The position numbers and the translations under genes are program-made. The notes under the pieces are model-generated. The model searched no databases, was not told where the DNA came from, and saw nothing but the letters and a program-made list of their open reading frames with translations. From Phoronis ovalis (lineage: Eukaryota > Phoronida > Phoronidae): a DNA stretch of 34,617 nucleotides. The DNA is taken from contig JAOXYB010019183.1 in NCBI GenBank assembly GCA_028565635.1, forward strand, positions 1 to 34,617. Direction: 5' to 3'. This document shows positions 16,401 through 28,900 of this stretch, in pieces. Numbering within the stretch: the first letter of the stretch is position 1; each line of letters begins with the position of its first letter.

Positions 16401-19400
16401 TGAGTTGCTGTACAACTATACCGAATGCCATTCTAAAGAGGTGGCGCCGAAAGTACTTTAAAGACATTTTTTCTCAATGGAAGTTGGCTCTTCTTACAAC
16501 GAAGAAGAAATTAAATCTCGTAGAAACCTCACCATGAGGAGAACAGTGCTAAAGAACATCCCTCTTTTTTACAATAAGATGTCTTTGGTCATTGGGAAAC
16601 CTTCCCACTAAACCAGTTCGAACGTTTGTTTCTGAAATCTGATGGTGAAGATATTTTTCAAACGAATGATAATGAACACAGAATCTATGCAAGTTTATAA
16701 AACCCGAGTTTATATAAAACACTGATTCCTAGGAGGGTAAGACCTTCACGCGTTGCCTAGGTATCTCATCCGAAAAAGTTCAAATGGAGTATGTCACAAA
16801 TGAAAACTACATGTCCGAAGCGGGTGTCAGAATTTGCATATACATTCAGAATTAATTGTCGTAAACTTCCTGTTGGGCGCATTTGTTAGACGCATTTGAC
16901 GCATAATTTTGTTAATTTATCTCTTCGCCATTTCGGTTTGCTATGGTCTCTTTGTCAAAGTTTACATCTATATGCGAATTTTTCGTCATTGAAAAAAACG
17001 CCCATATTGCAACAGTTTTGCAAGTGTGCATGTAAAATTAATTTATACAAGCAATATCAATTATTTATGATACGAATAGTGATGATTATATAACTAAGAT
17101 ATGATATCTTCGCTTCTAGTCTGTCTACCACTCACATTGTTGTACCTACCGCTATCTCCAGTCTCAATGCCGATATCACTCTATCGGTTAAAGTTGGAAA
17201 CACTAATGTTGAAGTAACGAACGTCTATGTCGGCCAACCAATCAGACTTGAAGCTTTGTTGAATGTCAGAAAAGGATGTAAGTTATCAGTATCTGGTACA
17301 AATCACGCGTATAAATCGTTGAGTTTTATTTCATATGTTAAGGTGTACATGTAATTTCAAAAGCTAATATCCAGAACTCTTCGAACATCAGACAATATTA
17401 TAATAGCATAAATCATTTTATTAGCTTCTATGCTTTCTATTTACATATTGTCTTTGATAGAACCAGGCATACGTGTCTACATATTGTTTGCCATTTTTTA
17501 GATTTTCAGGCAATCCGTGTCACTCAGTGTACAGCGTATGAATCTCCATCAAAGTTACTGAGTCGCACCATCACAACAACCAGTGGGTACGTTGATTTTT
17601 CTTGCTTTTCATACTTTAATTGTTTTGACACATGCATTCCTGGAAATGATGTTCTTTCACAGAAAAAGTGATTTGTGTTATAAAATAGATTATCCCCAAA
17701 TGATCGTAAATGATCGAGTAGAAGAAAGAGTTTATACTAAATGTGATGATACAAAAGGGGAACGCAGCTAGCTTTTAGTAGATTACATAATCACTACTTA
17801 GGATGAGGAAGGGGACCATAATTGAAAGTTAAATAGACTGGCAATTTTATTCGTATTATGTTATTGTCTATCACAAATATTTCTGCTCATTTGATTGCAC
17901 CTCACCTATGCCTGACATGATACTACACTAGATCAAAAATATGACATAAGTTAACCAATATGAAGCCTATGTAGTGCTGTAGTAACATGCATTTTTTTCT
18001 CTTTTTCCTCCATTTTTCTTTGTGATCGTAGTGATCATTTTTATTTTAAAATGCGTGTAATTTCGCTCAAAATAAAAGAGAACAGAGTTTGAAAAGGCCC
18101 TTTTTATCAAAAAAAGGATTGGGTTCTTTTGTGTATGATAAGCCTGCAAAGTGCTGGGTCCAATTCTGTCATTTTCTCACCAGGTGGCCTACAATCGGTT
18201 ATAGAAAAATGATAACGGCCATGAAGTTTAGGCTAGAGACATAATTACTGTATCTAGATTTGTGACTGACAAGAATTTTCATCGGAACGTCAGGCGACAT
18301 ATTATAACAAGATTTACTACCACTGACGTGGATGGGAAAAATTAAGTGTGTACTTATACCAATTTACAGCACTTTTGAATCCTATTGTAATTCAGCGATC
18401 TTACTTCACAAAAAAGCTTATCTCCCTGTTCAGAGCATCTAAATTTATTATTATCTTAATTCACAAAAATGCTTAGCCCTGTTAAGAGCATCTAAACATA
18501 TTAAACATTTACTGAATAAAGTATTTAAATTAAAATATTTTATCTATCCGTACTGGAACATTTATTAAAATTATTTCTGATCTAGAAAATGTGTACTGGT
18601 ATAGCATTGTATGCGCAACTCTATTTTATAAATAATTACGCAATGTAAAGCCTGGCCGTAGGTACTTCATTATAATAATGCATGCTATTAATAAATACAG
18701 AATTTTGAACATCGTTAATTTTGCTACTATTATTATTTCAGTTGCGGAGATGGATTTCGTTTATCAACTACTGAAGGCTTCAGTGGTGTGGGTGGTTTAT
18801 CGTATGAAGCTGACACTCCAACATTTAGTGCGTTCAAGTTCGTCAGTTATGATCTGGTGATATTTGTTTGTACCATAAACTTCTGTATAAATGCAAGCGA
18901 CCCCGTTTGCACTGCGGTAGGTATACGAAAGCAAGAAAGTTTGCTAGTTTATTTCTAACTAATAAGCCTACCACACCCCTTTCCTCGCATCTCAATTTTT
19001 TCAACGCTCCACATTTTTTTTTAATTGCGCAGGATTTACCTTTAATGGATGATTGATGATTTTGTAATTTCTTCCGATCCAAATAATTAGATGAAGATTT
19101 GCACAATTCTATTTAAAATGTACCACGATATAGGAAAGGAATACTTTCGTATTCCATAGTTTACGGTCCAAGATTAATTTAGACATTCAAATATAACAAG
19201 TCGGTGTACCGAATGTTGGTGCAATATGATATAGTAATAGTAAGCTAATAGACTCTTACATTTTTTATGATTTTTTTATTTTTCAAAATAGTGTTACATG
19301 TTGATCTGTTTTATATTGTACTTTCCCAATTTGCAGGATCACTGTCAGCCTGGCGCACGTCGCAGACGAGAACTAGACTCCTCCATGGAAATGAACATTA

Positions 19401-19944
19401 CTGCTGCAGTAGGAGTTTCATCTACTGTTGATCCAAGGAGTGAGTATAATATTCATTTCTGTAGATGCCTCTACAACTAAAATCCTAAAATGTTATTTAC
19501 TAAAGCTTTGATTAGTTTGAATCCATGAAGTCTAGTTTTGTTGTGAATGTGTATATGTAGCCCGAAAAAACATAAACACAGAGCGTATATATTCGTGTGA
19601 ACATAATAAAATTATTTATCAATTATATAGCCAAAAAGGAACCAATTTTATTTTCTTTTTCAGCTTCCAACAATATTAAGGTCACAGATGCTCCAACTTC
19701 AAAATGTGACGTTACTGATCCTTCCATTATCGTGCTCCTGGCTTTAGCTATCCTTCTCGCATTACTAAATTTATTTTTTCTCATATACGTATGTGTGAAA
19801 CTGACAAGAAGACGACGCAAGAAGCACATTTATATGAAAAAGAAGAAACAGGCTCAACGTAAATTTGAAGCGAATGCTAGTAGCCAATCTTTATTCAAAT
19901 GTTCTGTTTATGGAAGTAGTGCTTCCAGTTTTGTGTCAGTATAG
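13486..19944 (+). CDS. ZP-module type I membrane protein, 400 residues
   Basis: Ten exons: 13486-13498, 13710-13756, 14074-14089, 15748-15932, 16184-16323, 17120-17277, 17502-17586, 18742-18916, 19337-19439, 19664-19944. All joins keep frame. A signal peptide takes up residues 1 to about 20-24. ZP-N follows with four cysteines (30, 61, 83, 117), fitting the usual 1-4/2-3 pairing, and with typical strands YVAYYVMVVFEDG and YNVSCEY (N114 is a glycosylation sequon). ZP-C follows (about 130-276) with six cysteines. R281-R284 form a furin-like site (RRRRE) just after the module, where ZP proteins are released for polymerisation. A transmembrane helix spans about 328-352, then a basic cytoplasmic tail (KLTRRRRKKH...). 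The order signal, ZP-N, ZP-C, furin site, TM is the family hallmark. Such proteins polymerise into extracellular filaments, coats or cuticles. There are no extra domains, so the specific role cannot be named. The first three tiny exons are supported by phase and by the signal peptide they create. Confidence 0.88.
14090..15747. other. Large ZP gene intron (1.66 kb)
   Basis: AT-rich intron between the 16-nt microexon and the first ZP-N exon, splitting a codon after its first base. It includes a short imperfect run of AACTAAAAATT-like units around 14439-14477. No open frame of note, RNA gene or transposon end was found. Confidence 0.65.
16324..17119. other. ZP gene intron, 796 bp
   Basis: An intron within the ZP module. 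The part 16430-16860 has a more balanced base composition than the rest and a 44-codon open frame from 16478. I recognise nothing in it, and it does not fit the ZP reading frame. Confidence 0.55.
17587..18741. other. ZP gene intron, 1155 bp, with a local direct repeat
   Basis: AT-rich intron between the ZP-C exons ending ...TTTS-G and starting G-CGDGFRL. A tandem pair of about 45-nt units lies at 18405-18450 and 18460-18503. Nothing coding was seen. Confidence 0.6.
18405..18503. repeat. Short imperfect tandem duplication
   Basis: Two copies of a unit starting TTCACAAAAA and ending AGAGCATCTAAA plus an AT-rich tail, offset by 55 bp. They differ by a few substitutions and small gaps. The repeat is in a ZP gene intron, away from the splice sites. 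Confidence 0.7.
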
Positions 19945-20804
19945 TTACCAGTGTACATCGACTTCTTCGCCGCTTCGCTCATCATACAAACGATGGCATT
20001 ATGAGTTCCTGATGGAAGGACATAATAGCTACAAATATCCTTATGGGCGTGGCCCTGGAGTAGGTAATCAATTCTGCTCCACTGGTACAAGTCATTGCCT
20101 GCGTGGGATTGTTTCAGGAACCTGAGGAAAGTCCATTGAAGCGATTCCTCGAAAATTTTCGGATGGTGATATTTTTTCCGTTTAATACATAATCAAAACT
20201 TAGGTTAGTAGGTGTCTATGCCGGGCGATTGTGTAATTCACACCTTATACGCGAGTCACTGATATGCACCCCTCGATACATCATGTTACGCTGTGTAGAA
20301 AACACTATGTTATTATTGAGTTTAAGATTTGTGAAGAAAATTGACCAACTGTGGACTTTAGCAACAGGTTCAAACATTAGTTATACATCACTACAGCAAG
20401 AGGCTGCTTAGGAATTTTGTAATGAAATTCAGAAATTCAAATTGAATTCTGAGAATGATGTTGCATCTTAGCAATATTTTGGCAAGTCATGAAAGCTTAC
20501 GTTAATGTACTTTGAGATCCCTGAGTTTGGGATGAGTGGGATATTTTCAGTTTATTAATTTTGCGGTATTATATATCGTAGTATATAAATGTTAAATGGG
20601 ATTCAAACCAATGTGATATTTAATTATTTAATATACATAAATAATGTATTCAACATATTATTTTTTTATGTAGGGGTTATCTATCAATCACTGGATATTG
20701 TGGGATAAAATTTTGATACTTATCAATATGTGGGATATATCTCATTTGATTTCAATGTGTATATTATTAATTTTTATTCATATGACAGATTTCGTTCCAA
20801 TGCA

Positions 20805-20810
20805 AATAAA
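20805..20810 (+). terminator. Distant poly(A) signal candidate for the ZP gene
   Basis: AATAAA lies about 860 nt beyond the ZP stop codon. Nearer variants may be used instead, so this is tentative. Confidence 0.25.
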
Positions 20811-21217
20811 GGAAGAAAAAACACTGTTTTTTTACAAATTATTTTCTAGTCTAGTGTGCACTAAGATATACAAACAACTTGTATATATACAAGAAGAGTA
20901 CACGGAACATTTCTCAATCTCCACACACTCTATGAAATGCGTTTCTGATGTCGATAAATAATTTTTGATACAGAAAAAATACAATATATAGCAGCGTACG
21001 TGTATATATATGAAGTAGCACAAATATGGTGCAACTATTTATTCATCCACCTGCTACGTAGATGCACCGTTAGTGTAGGTATAAATCAGCAAAACATAAC
21101 CCCTCAAAATATTAATATTTTTGCCTAGTTGTATATAGGCCCCGGTTACAAATACTGTCACTTGATATCGACTGGTGCTGCTAATCTTCTATAGTGGTAA
21201 ACATGTATGTTTCTTGG

Positions 21218-21619
21218 TCACTCGAGGATAACCACTAACGAATCATAATCAAACAAACCATAAAAACGGTAACCAAGAGCAAAATCATCTCGCAGAAACT
21301 GCATTTTCAGGTCAAAAGAAGTTTCGTTGTTGAAGATGTGACTAGGAACAGCGGATATATTATTCAAAATAATTTGAGAATTCCAGAACCGTGACAGTGA
21401 GAAACACATGGAACTGGTCGATATATTCGAATGTCGACACACAGCATGCCTTTTAGCCGATTGTTCATGATCATACAATGGTCTTCCATGCGTAGAATGA
21501 AGACCGCCTGGTTGGAATTTACAAGAAAATCCTAACCTTATAGAATCTAAACAGTTTTGTATAAAAACTGATAAAAACTTAATGGTGTTCGTAAATTGTT
21601 TCCTTTCAATTTGTTCCAT
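21218..21619 (-). other. Unassigned 133-codon open reading frame
   Basis: This is the longest open frame in the window not explained by a gene model. The product would be about 133 residues with no signal peptide, membrane segment or motif that I recognise. An in-frame stop lies just upstream of its ATG. It has no clear splice sites extending it. It could be chance, or a decayed gene or transposon fragment; I do not claim it is expressed. Confidence 0.15.
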
Positions 21620-22025
21620 GATTCACCCGCTTTCGAATAACAGTTACTGTAATGAACAGGATTATTATAACGCTTGGTTCTGTTGGTTCAATTTTGCTTG
21701 AATCTGATAACAAACAATGTCAGAAAGGAATATTCAGCAAATCTTTCAGACAAAATTAAACAAGCAATAATTTTAAGCAACACATTATTTAATTTTCTTG
21801 ATTAAGTAGTATTTCCTAGATAATAATACAAAATAAATGTCATACATCAAACAACAACAAACAATATAGACACGGCACTGGACAGACACTCAAATGCATC
21901 ACAGTTGTAGTACATTTGCACAAGGCAAAACATTAACAGAAAGGCAGCATTACAATGCTTTTTGCTTATTTGCATGAGGCATCCTGAGGTTATGTATATT
22001 CTATTGAACACAACTAGGTTCTCAC

Positions 22026-22405
22026 TCTTATCGGAAGCACCCATCGAGTCTGTTCCCCAGACGAGTCTGGCTGGCTGGCAAACCCTTAAACAGTTCATCC
22101 AGCTGGTAATGGGGAACAGACCTAATTCCTCACAACAAAACCACTAAATGATTTATTTAAGCACGAAACCCATGAAACAACATATTTTTTTTGAAAATTT
22201 CAGCTGGCAGATAGAGTTCCCCTGCATTTTTAGCTGGCTGGTGAATTAAAAAAAATCAGCTTGCTGATAAGTGGGGAACAGAGATGGCCTTCCAAGCTAC
22301 ATTACCAAATGGTTTATCTAAGCATCCAACATGTAAAAAAATATGCTGGTTTGCTATATAAAGTCATAAAAATTATCCTCAGCTCGTTGGGTGCTTCCGT
22401 CTTAT
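22026..22405. mobile_element. Candidate MITE-like DNA transposon (368 bp) with target duplication
   Basis: Terminal inverted repeats of 17 bp (22032-22048, beginning CGGAAGCACCCATCGAG, and 22383-22399) match at 16 of 17 positions. They are flanked directly by identical hexamers TCTTAT at 22026-22031 and 22400-22405, as a target-site duplication would be. There is no transposase frame inside. A second inverted pair of 12 bp (GTCTGTTCCCCA at 22048-22059, complement at 22110-22121) and a third copy at 22272-22282 show sub-repeat structure. A 6-bp duplication does not fit hAT (8), Mutator (about 9) or mariner (TA), so I leave the superfamily open. Confidence 0.65.
22111..22360. repeat. Degenerate internal direct repeat of the MITE-like element
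   Basis: Two related segments start at GGGGAACAGA (22111 and 22273, offset 162 bp). Both continue, with drift, through an ACTAAATGATTTATTTAAGCA-like stretch into a T/A-rich run. AGCTGG/AGCTTG words precede each copy. The element therefore seems to have grown by internal duplication. Confidence 0.5.
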
Positions 22406-22944
22406 TGCGGATCACCAACATTTGAACACCTGACAAAAGAGCTGAGAGCACATGAGGTCTAATGTTTTAAGACTTCAGGTAAAACAAAACAAAAACTTCT
22501 AAAATTAACCATACTTCTTACCTAAACTGCAGTGGTCTTATTGCATACTAGCCCTGCTGTATAGTTTGGTAGTTTGTTCACACAATATTTAAAATATGCA
22601 GATCTAGAATACAAATTAAATGCTTAACTGTAAAAATCCAATTGAAGCTAAATAAGTCAACTAAATAAATGGGAAAGTTAACCCATACTATTGCACATTA
22701 ACACATATAGTCATAAAATTAAATCGTAGTGAAAGCTACATCATGGTGGTGCATTTATAAATTTCAAAAAAAACATAACAATTTTAAACAATGTATATTA
22801 ATTACATTTATAAAAAGCAGGAAGGAGAATAAATGATGTACACATTATTGGTCACTTAATGTAAATTATGGGAGAAGGTGTATGAAAATAGTTTCTGGCC
22901 CTTAATTGCTCATAAGACTCAATGGTCAGTTTTTGTTTTCATAA

Positions 22945-25900
22945 CTAGTTGCAGACTTTTTCCATGGCACTTATAATAGTAGAAACTGGATACTTTTCTT
23001 CACAAAGGTTAACAAACACGTACAGGTGGCGCATTGCATAGTCATTCTGTAAAAAATAAAATAAGTCCTTCTTCTTCACAGATCTATATATTTTTACAAC
23101 TTATGCCAAGCTGCACTACTAACATTGTACACATTTTTTGGCTTACACATGCAGGCGATTAGAAGTTTTATGAAGTCGTTTGTTATGGTACCCCTGAGCT
23201 ATAATCGCGTTGTAAAAACAACAAGACAAAACACTATTATAATTAAATCGGTGGGTTGTCAAGTTATTGCAGTAAGTCAACAGCTGTGCAAACGGTGAGT
23301 TGTTGACTTGACTGTACAAGTTTTTATCAAAACATTGTGTGTCGACTTTGTTTCTACAATTCGATAGCAGGCTGTTTTATACTAAATTAGCGTGTACTTG
23401 TCAAGTTGTCAATTTGGTTTACACTCCAGGAATGCTCAGGGCCACCATAATTTTTGCATACGGATTTGGTAGGATACATCATTGTTAAATGGTTTAACTG
23501 AGTTCGTATCAACATATTCAACAAAATATTACTGATATGGGTAAATGTTATGCTGAGTAAGTTGACGACTCTTCCATAGAGTCTCAGAATGCTTCACGCA
23601 TAATTACAGAGTTCCAGCTACAAATTTCATCTAATTACAGCCAGCAGTTACCTCTAAAATTATGCTCAGACTTAATAAACTATTGTAAACTGTTTTTTTG
23701 GATAAGAATGGTACCTTAAATAGTGGGTACAGACTAATCTTTTTTGACACAATGACCAACATGATACAAAACCAGACGTCAAATATACAAACCTCCGCAA
23801 CATTAAAGCATCTTTGGTCGAAGAAGTCTACCACTGGTTGATAACAGTCAAATGCATTCAGTTCTGTACGGTAACCAAGGATACGAGACACAGCATTATG
23901 GTTATGGTTTACAGTTGTTGTAACGATATCCTTGACCTTTTGCTCAATGGCAGAATGCTCATCCGACACTTTTCTAATTTCCTGAAGAACTTCTTCTTCT
24001 TCTTGTTCAGATTGAGCATCAGCAAGTCGATGGTGTAAAATGGCGAGTGGGACATCATGAGATGAAACTGCATCCAGCTAAAACAGAAGTTTATATTTAA
24101 GTATGCTGCAAATTAATATTGGAATAATTTAATTCTTTTTAAAATCCTCACTTATGACGGTAATAATGAAGCTGCTGATAAACATGAAAATCCTGACAAC
24201 TTTATCAGGATTAAATTTACTGAAAATGCACAAATGGCAAAATACCCCTAAAAGTGCTGATGGATTTTTAACTGAAATAGACTTAATTTATAGCATAGAT
24301 GAACATTTACTAAAACTGAACATATATTTCTTGTACAAAAATATTATAATTTTTTATGCAACAAGCAAGTTTTGACAAGAATAAAGGACCCTAAGACTGT
24401 TCCACTGAAGTATCTATTCTATAATTAATTCTGTCATCACAATAAGCACAGTTATGCAACTAACCGGTACATCAGGATAAATAATTTTTGGAATAGAGTT
24501 AGCTTCTAGAAAACTCGGGTCTCCTTGAAATTCTGCAACCATTTCGTCAGCAATGCTCTGTAAATAAATTGCAACATATGAAGCAGGCATAGTGTATGAT
24601 TGTCATTAATATATGACAAAAAATGCTTCAAAACTATATTTCTATTGCTGTGTGAAAGTAAATTATATGGAATACAGCGTTCAGAGGGCGAGTTATAGAG
24701 AAAACAAATTGATACAAGCCATTTGATACAATCGTAATTATAATTTAATTGAAACTTATTTGCAGACATTTTATAATAATAATAATCCAGCTAGGACATG
24801 ACTGCTCATAGAAAGAAGTATGGTCAACCCACAGAACGGATTCCATGGTATGCCAAGTACATTGTTAGGGTATTAACCATGATTAGACAGGTAGACCTTC
24901 TTTGAGCCAAAAAATCTCTATAGTTATACTATCCCTATCATATAGATCTTTCATGCACCTCTACCATAACAAATCCCACTGAATTGGACAGAATCAATAG
25001 AATTCCATATGATTCATACTAACCCCTCGGATTGAAACAACGAAAGACTGTAATAATCATATAGATCTTTCATTCACCTCTACCATAACAAATCACACTG
25101 ACTTGGACAGAATCAATGGAATTCCATATGATTCATACTAACCCCTGATTGACACAACCAGAGACTGTAATTACCTTATCTCCATATTCTTCAACAATGC
25201 TTGTGTTGGTTTCTTTCTTCACTATTTTGTACTGTTTCTGTAATGTCTCTTGAGATAGGTCTTCCTGAAAAGCATACACATTCAAAGTTTTTAAGAGCAG
25301 TTTTGACTGCATGATTCCAAGATATAAAACTTATACATACTGTTTAACACCAGTGTTAATAATTTAGAAAGATTAAGATTTACAATAATGGAAGAAAAGG
25401 ATAACTTGAATTTTATGAATCAGAAACTAATCATAGTGTCTAAATCTAATCATGGCTGCATTCCTGTCAATATATGAAATAACATATTTTCCAATTAGAA
25501 GCCCAAGGAGTTTATTCATTTTCAAGCTTCTGGGGCGAGTGTTTGCTTGGGGGGCGTTTAATGGGCAAGTGGGTGTTTATTTCATTTTTGGAACTTCTGA
25601 GTGGGTATTTATTAGGGAGTGTTTGTTAAGAGCAAATAATTATTAAATTTACGAATTTCTCTGCAGTGTTTAATTCTTTTGGAGTGAAATCATTGATCAT
25701 CTGTTTTAAAAAATGTTATATATATTACAATTTTTAAAATCAAAAAGAGCTAATCAACTTTTTTGTGTCATTCTCTAAATATCATCCCAGGGCGTTTAAT
25801 ACAGAGTGAACATTTATTTAAATTGTCAGCATTTTGGGGTCTTTATTAAGGGAAGGATGTTTATTTTGAAAAATATGATAAGATATTTTGCTATAAATGT

Positions 25901-28900
25901 TGTGATTTCTTGAAGGAAATCCGAATGTTTCTTTTCTATGCTGTGAATGCTGAGGTGGCAAACGTATCACACATTTTGCTACGATTTTCCACTTGGAATG
26001 AGTCTTACAAATGTAATTAGGAATGGTCTCATCACAAACATATTTCAAGTGGATTCCAGTGACAAAATTTTTCACTTTATTCTTTTAATAATTAGTAAAT
26101 TACCTTGTCAGAATCTTCCATCCACTTAACACTGTATACATCCCCAAGATACGTGTGTCTCTTCTTGTCATAATAACAAGCATACGATGACTGGGTAGGA
26201 CTTGATGCAGTAGTAGCAAAGACTAAAATAAAGCAGAAGGCAATCAACTAAGTGAATGTTATATTCATATACTAAAGTAATAGGTCTCAAGTAGCACACT
26301 AAATGATTTTCTTACCATTTATGTCTTTTGGCAGCAGTTTGTTAAACATGGATCCAGATTCGCAAGCCTCGAGATATATCACCATCTACAATGCAAATAA
26401 TAGCATGTTGACTACAGCCATGAAAGCAATAACCTGTTATAAACATCCAACGCACAAAATTCAGCGGTGAAAGGACAGAAAGTTCTAGTGTTTTTACCAC
26501 TAAAGACGCAAACAGGCTTAATAGACACATCTCTGACTAATGGATATCTTGCTCAAAGAATCCTAGGTTGGGATGCGTTTTATAAAATGTTTCTGAAACA
26601 AGTTTAATAAATGCAACGATTAGTTTGTGCCTGTCACAATGCCTTTGAAACAGATAATAATGTAATTTTTTTACCTGTTTATATTTATTATCTTCGTGCA
26701 TCTGTTTAATAGCATCATTCCACTTTTTGGCATGGAGCTAATAATAATATATTCTATTTTTAGTATCATATGATAAAAATCAGAAATACCTTTTAATTGG
26801 TAAGGATTCTGTATTAAATATAATCCTATAATAAGAGAATTTCAAAACTAAAATGGTACTGGTATGACAATTCACAAGACATTTGTGTTAAAGTGTATGA
26901 TATATTATTAAAAAATAACTACTTTGTATTGGAGACTATTGGCCTCAGCAAGTATTTGACACACAGTTTACTGCACAATAACTTTAAAGTATGTCGATTC
27001 TTATTTTACTATAAACAGTTCCATTCTTTCATTTTTTAAAAGCTTGGTGTAGCTGATTTACTTGAGCACAACAACTAAATGATAACAATATCTAGTTTCT
27101 CCACATGTTATTTCAAATGAGTCAAGGAATCTGCCTGCATGTAAACATTCTGTTATTGTGGCAAGAAATAGCGGGAATATGTTTTTTAAATGTACTGGTG
27201 ATGAAAGTTGACAGAGGGAACAAAATGTAAATCAAGGGAGGAAACAAGCCGAGTCTAATGGTAACAATTGGTGGAGCACACTGATGGTTGACATGTGTCT
27301 ATTTATATATTGTACATACCATTTCATGTGGAAAAGCCACTATATTAGGTCCTCCATGATCAACAAAATTCACAAAAACATGATCATTAGGGCCACTGCA
27401 AAAAAAAAAGGTATTTTCACGGAAAATATGCATGTTTTTTTTACTGAAGCTTTTCCACTCGAAGTGCCAAAACTGATCACAAATAACAAGTTTTTCACCT
27501 GTGTCACTTACAGGAAGTTATAATCAAATCCAATTAGTTTATACCATTCAGAGTCCTCCAATATTCCAAGTTTTATAATTCAATTTTCATGACTAATAAT
27601 AATTAATTAATTAAATTTAATAAATTAGAGTAAAATTGTCAAAATTTTCAACTACATATTAAATCCTCATATATTTAGTCCTTCTTTATCCTGTAGACAA
27701 ACTAGTAAACACCATAAAACTTTGCGTCAAACACTAAAAACAAGAGTTACAAAATTTAAAACAATAGCAAATTCTTGGAAATAGGGGATGTAGAAACTTT
27801 TGAAATGTGCTGAAAATCTACCTGGTCTACTGGCTATACAAAAAAATTATATCAAAGGTTAACATATTTAAGTTGTTAGTTGAAAATTTTACTCTTATTT
27901 TGCATTTATACCAACAGAATATATAAATAAATCATTTTCAGCTATTAAATTTAAAATATATAAAATTGACTTTTTTATACTTTGTTTTGATAAAAAGATG
28001 TAAAATACAAAGACAGTGAAAAGGCTGTGTGCAGATGTGACAGAAACTAAGATCTAAAACATGTGCATTTCAGTTTCCACCTGAAACACATGGTCATGTG
28101 AGTCTGATGTCACTTAGATAAAAGCAAACAGATTAAATCATGTGACAACTTTAATTTCTATAGCAAATGCACTTGAAGGTCACAAGATAGAAAAACAATT
28201 TTCCTGGAGTATACTGCATCACCTACAATATAGGCTAGAAGAAATTCAGGAAGACCGCTCATTTGACCAGAACAATGTTTTACAACACCAACTGTTCTAT
28301 TAAAGACCTTAGTATATAGCAGATATTTTAAATCATTTTTCATAATCTGCTATATTTTAATATGTTGTACCTTTTAATAACCTTTCCACTGCCAATGCCT
28401 TGCATAGCTTCTTCATTCCCTTGCAGAATGTTCAAGAAGTTTTTCGGATTTACATCCTAAAATAAACAAAGTTAACAAGCATTTATTGAACAATAAGATT
28501 ACTTTAAAGTTAATAGTTATCAGACACTTCTTTGTAGAGGCGTCATTGATTTTTTACATGGATAAGGGATTATAGCTATATTTAGATAATTAACATTTTG
28601 CAGCTACATGTACTTCAGATTTTACAACAGGTACATTGCATTGTTAACAGCACTCTCATTAATCTGAACAGTTATAACACTTGTCAGTAAATTTTACAAA
28701 TGACACTTCACTTTATCTGTGATAATTCTGAAGTAATCTAAAATTATAAGATACATTTACAGAAGAATTAAACTTGAAAATTGTAGAGACATCTGCTAGC
28801 AATTTACTAAATTGAAAATTGGCAAAAAAGTTGGGCACTACTATTGCTTGATTTTGCAAAATATTAAAATTATATTAAATTTGTTTCTAAATACAAGTGA

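Larger units (their letters stand above)
19945..22944. other. Convergent intergenic region between the ZP gene and legumain
   Basis: Three kilobases with the 3' UTRs of two facing genes. No clear poly(A) signal sits close to the ZP stop; AATAAA at 20805-20810 is the first good candidate. The region contains an unexplained 133-codon frame on the minus strand (21619-21218) and a 368-bp inverted-repeat element (22032-22399). I found no clear minus-strand poly(A) signal near the legumain stop. The rest is AT-rich with nothing recognisable. Confidence 0.55.

Noticed and set aside
16478-16612. A 44-codon frame in a ZP gene intron with less AT-rich composition
   Set aside because: No recognisable domain, stops on both sides, and it would disrupt the ZP module. 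It may be a decayed insert but the evidence is too weak.
17583-17771. A 62-codon frame continuing from the ZP exon at 17502-17586
   Set aside because: It runs across the GT donor at 17587 in a different frame; splicing to 18742 restores the conserved ZP-C cysteine region instead.
23275-23308. Imperfect inverted repeat (AGTCAACAGCT / AGTTGTTGACT) in the last legumain intron
   Set aside because: Only 9 of 11 positions pair, there is no target duplication, and short imperfect pairs are common in AT-rich introns.
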